A stretch of 64,000 nucleotides of DNA. It comes from Chiridota heheva. Its lineage: Eukaryota > Echinodermata > Holothuroidea > Apodida > Chiridotidae. Shown here piece by piece: positions 44,811-64,000 of the stretch (its first letter is position 1; the number at the start of each line of letters is the position of its first letter). A program made the position numbers and the translations under genes. The notes beneath the pieces were generated by a model. The model had not been told where the DNA came from, did not search any database, and was given only the letters and a program-made list of their open reading frames with translations. The stretch covers positions 663,001 to 727,000 of the forward strand of contig JAIGNY010000912.1 of the NCBI GenBank assembly GCA_020152595.1. Direction: 5' to 3'.

Positions 44811-45827
44811 CAATGTATGTTGGCTGCATTCGCTAACACGGCAGTCATTGGTTGGGAGCTGAGCCTTCTACGTATTTTAGTTCTGGTTAGAACATAACCT
44901 AAGATGGAAAACTTTAGTTTCCGAATACTCTCCGCACCATTTTGTACTTTATATAAGACGAAGATGCCTGACCACTAAATTGATAGTGGTGCATGATGAC
45001 AGGAACCAAACAGACACCTTACCTCTAATTACCAGATTTCACGGAAAACACTTCATTGTGTTAGTTTTACCCCACAATGATGGAATATACACAGAATAAT
45101 CATACATGCGACATATCTCCTTCAGACACATTCTATGAAAATTAATGAAATCAATACAAAATGGTTCATATCAAACTTTGGTTTAATTTCGATATTTTGT
45201 TACAATTTTTTATCAAAATATGTTATACTATATAAAAACCAATTTCATAGGTAAGTACGAATATTTCTATAAAGGATGCAAATGAAGGTGGGACTTGTCC
45301 CCAATACATTAAACGGAACAGAATAACCAATTTCCTCAAACCAGAGACTTCTAATTAAACATACCACCTTATACAACGCCGTTCATAAAATCGCTTCCCC
45401 AAATCCATCACCCCTGCCACCTCATCGCCAACACGTCTTGATATTGGAGAGCCATGACGTACCAATATGGGCAAGCGCGGTACACTTTGTTGTGGAGTGG
45501 GCGAATGCTTTGAAAAGCATTGCCTTGTAAATTATAGAGGGCATAACAACCACACCGCGAAGTCGTAGGGCCTTAAAAGGATCTTAATATCTGCTATGCT
45601 CATCTTTCAAACTTGTGGATGTTATGCAGAATATACAGTGTTATGCGTGATGTAACGTACGAATGATGTATTCACTATCACTGTTATCAAACCAGCTTTA
45701 TATCAGGGCTGAGGGAGGCTATGTGGCCATGAAAGGGCTTCCTTCAACCTCCGCAATAATTTGCAAAGTGGTAAAGTAAACTCTAATGTATATCATAATG
45801 CGTAACATGAATAAGCTAAACAATGCC

Positions 45828-45900
45828 ATATGACGCGATGGCTAGAGCTCGGCCAAAGGCTTCTTACGGTTCGATCCTATAGGCAGTGGGGTTCAGATTT
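45828..45900 (+). mobile_element. tRNA-derived SINE head
   Basis: A-box-like GACGCGATGGCTAGAG and a perfect B-box GGTTCGATCC near 45870. The stems do not form a full tRNA cloverleaf, so a SINE fragment is the better reading. Confidence 0.5.
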
Positions 45901-46309
45901 TAATTTTAATCCGTCGGTTCAACAAGCTTTGATATTCGGGTGCTTATTATGTTTTTAAATTTCAAAAGGGCAACTAGGCTCAGAAAAAAGGTTCTTCGGT
46001 ATTGATATATTAAACATTTGTGCGATTTTGTATTTAAATACATGAACTTAGACACACAGAGGGAGAGAAAGAGGGGGGAGGGGTAGGTAGGTGTCAGAGT
46101 ACACGTGATATAGAACAGGCTCATTTTAAAAGTTTGACAACATTTACACAAGTTTGTCGTAAATTATTGAAAACCTTTCTTCCAGTCTTTTAGACAACCC
46201 ATATTTTTCAGGGTGACGGTAAACCTAATCATGTACAAACGTAAACAATAAACGTATTTCCACATTATGCGTTTTCATATTTTGTGTTTTGTATATATGG
46301 TGTATTATT

Positions 46310-46870
46310 GTTTTTGCCCTCAAAATGTCAATTTTGCGAGAGCTCCCTTAAACGGGCCCTTGGACCCCACGCCGACAAGTCGGGCGCTTTACGCTTTGTA
46401 TATGGTGTATTATAGCTCTCTTTGACATGAATTTTGACATAATAATACACCTTACTATGCGTTGTGACATATTTGTTTGCCCTTGAAATGTCAATTTTGC
46501 GGGGGCTTCGCCCACTAGATCCATACCGGGGCTTCGCCCCTGGACCCCACCAGCACCAGGGGCCCTTAAGCGGGCTGCTGGACCCCACGCAGACAAGTCG
46601 AGCGCTTTGCGCTTTGTATATGGTGTAGAGTAGCTCTCTTTGACATGAATTTTGACTTATATAATACACTTTCTTACTATGCGTTGTGACATAATATTTT
46701 GCCCTTGAAATGTCAATTGCGAGAGCTTCAGGGGGCTTTGCCCCCTAGACTCCTACCGGAGTTTCGCCCTTGGACCACACCAGGGCCCCTTAACGGGCCC
46801 CTGGATCCCACGCCGACAAGCCGAACGCTTTGCACTCAAAGTGACACCTTCGGTGTTACCTTAACTATGC
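46310..46870. repeat. Palindrome-rich tandem repeat, about 3 units of 140-220 bases
   Basis: Each unit begins TGCCCTTGAAATGTCAATT (TGCCCTCAAAATG in the first) and carries GGGGCTTCGCCCC-like and GGGCCCTTAACGGGCCC-like palindromes, then GGACCCCACGCCGACAAG, then CGCTTTGCGCTTTGTATATG (absent or reduced in the last). It ends close to CCTGGCTACGCCACTG (46931), the inverted form of a transposon-like end seen elsewhere in the window. Confidence 0.8.
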
Positions 46871-46946
46871 CACTAAATATTGTGTCGGTTCAATTCAATC
46901 CCCCTTCTTCCTCTTTCCTCATATGAAAATCCTGGCTACGCCACTG

Positions 46947-48119
46947 CCTATAGGCCTACATTCAAAGCGGCTCTGACTTTCTCTTATTAGATCTTAGAAT
47001 TTCAAATGTTTAGGTCGATAAGTTTTGTTAAAAAAATATAATAGATTATTTACTGGTAAAAGGCATCTCTGTGTCTCCTGCATCAGCACTTTGTCTGCAT
47101 TTCTCGGAAGGTTATATAGGCTTTGATTCAGCCTCTGAAGTTATGTCTAGATGTCATATTTTTGACGTAATCACATAGCATTCTGTCACTAAAATCTTTT
47201 TAAAAAAAATTCAAAATCCTAAACAATTGTCGAGTACATAATGCCACCTGTATGGCGATTTTGCTAAAGCAAAGACTTATTTTCTGTGTTGCTTTTTATA
47301 AAGAATTTGGTTGTATGAAAGTGTGGATTCCCGTCAGTGGCCAAAATGTGTGCGTGTGTGGGATGGGACCATGTCTTTTGATACGTAACTTCCAAAAAGT
47401 GGGCACAATCTTCTTGATTACTTTATCTTAACATTAAGAGGGAATCTTATTTCAGTTCGATGTTAAAATTTTGCACGTCACATCCGATTGTGGATCGTTT
47501 TTGATTAAATATGTGTTATATGTATTGTATGTATATGTACAGTGTGTTATCACCTTCGCGGTGGTTGATGATTGCTTGTCGGTATTTGTGTATGACTAGT
47601 CAGAAACTTTGACTTGTATTGTATATTACTGTCCGTGTTAACACGACTAACACGATTTTTGGCCTTTAACATTATTTTTTTCTGACAAAGTAATGGTCAG
47701 GACCTCCTTACTTGCTAATGATTCCAATTGAACAGTATATAATAAGTGATTTAATATTGGACCCAGATGACAACCAATTATTTTCAGGCACGTAGCTAGA
47801 ACAAGTGCACATTTAAGAGAAAGCACATTTCGTTTTCATTTTGACCTTATAATTTACCATACGTTTCGGCAAAATATGGGGACGGGCCCCTGTTCCACCT
47901 GAGGCACGTGTCTGTTTGTGTGGCGATCGGTGATAGAGCACCCAAAGTGATAAACACACATACGAAAGACCTAACTACCACTTTGTACCTTATAAGTTGT
48001 AAGACAATCTGCCATCCACCTTCCAAAATAATATAACCTTCTTAAAAAATAACCACTCTGAAAAGTGAAATTGTTTTATCTCTCAAATTGAGCTCGTTCC
48101 AAATTTCACTTTTTGTCTT
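46947..48119. other. 3' flank of the bisphosphatase gene
   Basis: Contains the probable 3' UTR at the right end. No other feature is recognised. Confidence 0.45.
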
Positions 48120-62638
<14,519 letters not shown>

Positions 62639-63804
62639 TTTGACGAGGAAGTGTACTTTCGATTGCAATATAAAAAGGAAAACCAGTTCGTCTTCTTGTC
62701 CCGAGTTATACCATGAAACTGGTTTCTACAGTGAATGCTTGTTTAAATCTCTACACAATCTAGCTGACAACAAGCGCGGCCATGCATATAAATCCTCTTC
62801 TTCAAATCAGAAGAAAACAAACTTGTCCATTGAAGCACGTACAATTCATGTTTCGTTCCTTGTGACTGTTTCCAATGTTTGTTTCCTGTAAAGAGTTTCC
62901 TGTGAAGCTTATTTCAAACGTATTGTGTGAACCATGATTTTAAAATCAAACGGGTGTATCTGGAAGGCCTACCAGGATTCATACTACCTTAGGTTGTTTA
63001 TTTGCAATGTTAATGCGGGTTTCTTTTTATTAGGTGTATAGATTTCAGCGCATGCATGGATAGCTTTCACATACAAAGGTCAATTAGAAATTACTTTGCA
63101 AAACACTATAATTACTTTTTTAGTTCTTTCAATCAATTAAAAGATTTTTTTTTTATTTTACTGATTTATAATTCATTTAAATCGAGGTCTTGAATATTCT
63201 TCCATGTTCCGCATGGGAAGCTTTGGAGACTGAGCATTGTTATATATTGCCCGAAGTTTGGTGTAAGGTTAAACTTAAGTTCATCAAAAGGCGAAATACC
63301 TACAAAATCTTTTTCTAATCCGTATAGCATAAACACACAGACTGGAATAGCAAGATCAGACAAAAAGGTAACACAAGAAAATGAAAGAAAAAAATCATTC
63401 GCAAGAACTGAAAACACAATCGAAATGGTTCTGCATGTTATGATCATTACAATCACGTTGAGTTGTCACCTCCCCCAGGGGTGTCGGACTGAGGAACTCA
63501 GTGGGGAATCAAGTGAGGGCACTTTTTTGACAGGCATCTTTTCATTTTCAAAAAGACACTTTCCGGGCATTATGATCCGCATCCCAGGTTATGTGCTTCA
63601 CACTCCAGAATATACTTGCTTTATGTCTATTGTTTGCAGCATGGCTTTTCTCCCATTCGAGAATTTCTCAATATAGTTAGTTTCTCAACTAACTGTGACT
63701 GTGGGGCCCCCTAATATCGTGTTGCTTGCTAAAACTATGTTACAGCATGCTTGGTGCTGCCATTGTCAATTCAATTTTACAGAGTGAGCATATGAATAAT
63801 TATG
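62639..63804 (-). other. 5' flank of FBP
   Basis: Presumed 5' UTR and promoter. No convincing core promoter motif on the minus strand. No other coding content. Confidence 0.4.
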
Positions 63805-64000
63805 TCTCCCTCCGGAAGAGAGTCTCCCCCAGGAAGGGAGTTTCCCACGGAAGAGAGTCTTCCCCATGAAAAGAGTCTCCCCAGGGACAGAGTCTCCCTC
63901 CGGAAGCCAAGTCTCCCTCAGGAAGAGAGTCTCTTTTAGGAAGAGATTTTCCCTCAGGAAAAAGGTCTCTCTCAGGAAGAGAGTTTCCCTCTTGAAGAGA
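63805..64000. repeat. 18-bp tandem repeat running off the window
   Basis: Units resemble TCCCTCAGGAAGAGAGTC, with variants such as TCCCCAGGGACAGAGTC. About 11 copies are visible and the right end is outside. Confidence 0.9.

Noticed and set aside
62639-62668. Longer N-terminus of the bisphosphatase starting at 62668
   Set aside because: That codon is TTG; the first in-frame ATG is 62638 and fits the family length.

Overview
This is a eukaryotic (animal) genomic window. Split genes with GT-AG introns of 0.3 to 9 kb, non-LTR retrotransposons, tRNA-derived SINEs, DNA transposons and many minisatellites take up most of the 64 kb, and there is nothing bacterial. The two recognisable proteins resemble their vertebrate orthologues closely. 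Together with the repeat content this suggests a marine invertebrate, perhaps a non-vertebrate deuterostome such as an echinoderm, hemichordate or amphioxus. The species cannot be fixed from sequence alone.

Three protein-coding genes can be supported. (1) On the + strand, 4363-23690: the last nine coding exons of a PARP6/PARP8-type mono-ADP-ribosyltransferase, with the 5' part outside the window. (2) On the - strand, 43630-40778: a complete small three-exon gene of 168 codons, weakly stathmin-like. (3) On the - strand, 62638-48120: a complete six-exon fructose-1,6-bisphosphatase (333 residues after allowing for one missing base). The three genes have no evident functional link.

Layout. 1-3632 is a decayed LINE (endonuclease, reverse transcriptase, RNase H, zinc knuckle). 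3633-23690 is the PARP gene. Its introns hold a 24-bp satellite, nested TTAA-flanked elements, a piggyBac-like transposon, a very uniform 20-bp satellite, a 15-bp minisatellite, a second LINE copy with a fold-back 5' end, a hAT-like MITE nested in a SINE, a second piggyBac-like relic and a 19-bp minisatellite. 23691-40777 is intergenic, with a 29-bp minisatellite, LINE relics and several TTAA-flanked inverted-repeat elements. 40778-43630 is the small gene with a LINE relic in its second intron. 43631-48119 is intergenic, with a MITE, a SINE and a palindrome-rich tandem repeat. 48120-62638 is the bisphosphatase, with 31-bp, 34-bp and TA-dinucleotide repeats in its introns. From 62639 to the right edge is upstream DNA, with an 18-bp minisatellite running off the window.

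Points most worth a second look: both conserved genes carry one single-base deletion in an otherwise intact exon (near 4495-4510 and near 51950-51966); most of the long introns contain their own unrelated minisatellite; several distinct inverted-repeat families sit at TTAA; one piggyBac-like element carries a two-exon reading frame; and a 27-bp palindrome lies between 8-bp direct repeats. I did not find a convincing new multi-gene system.
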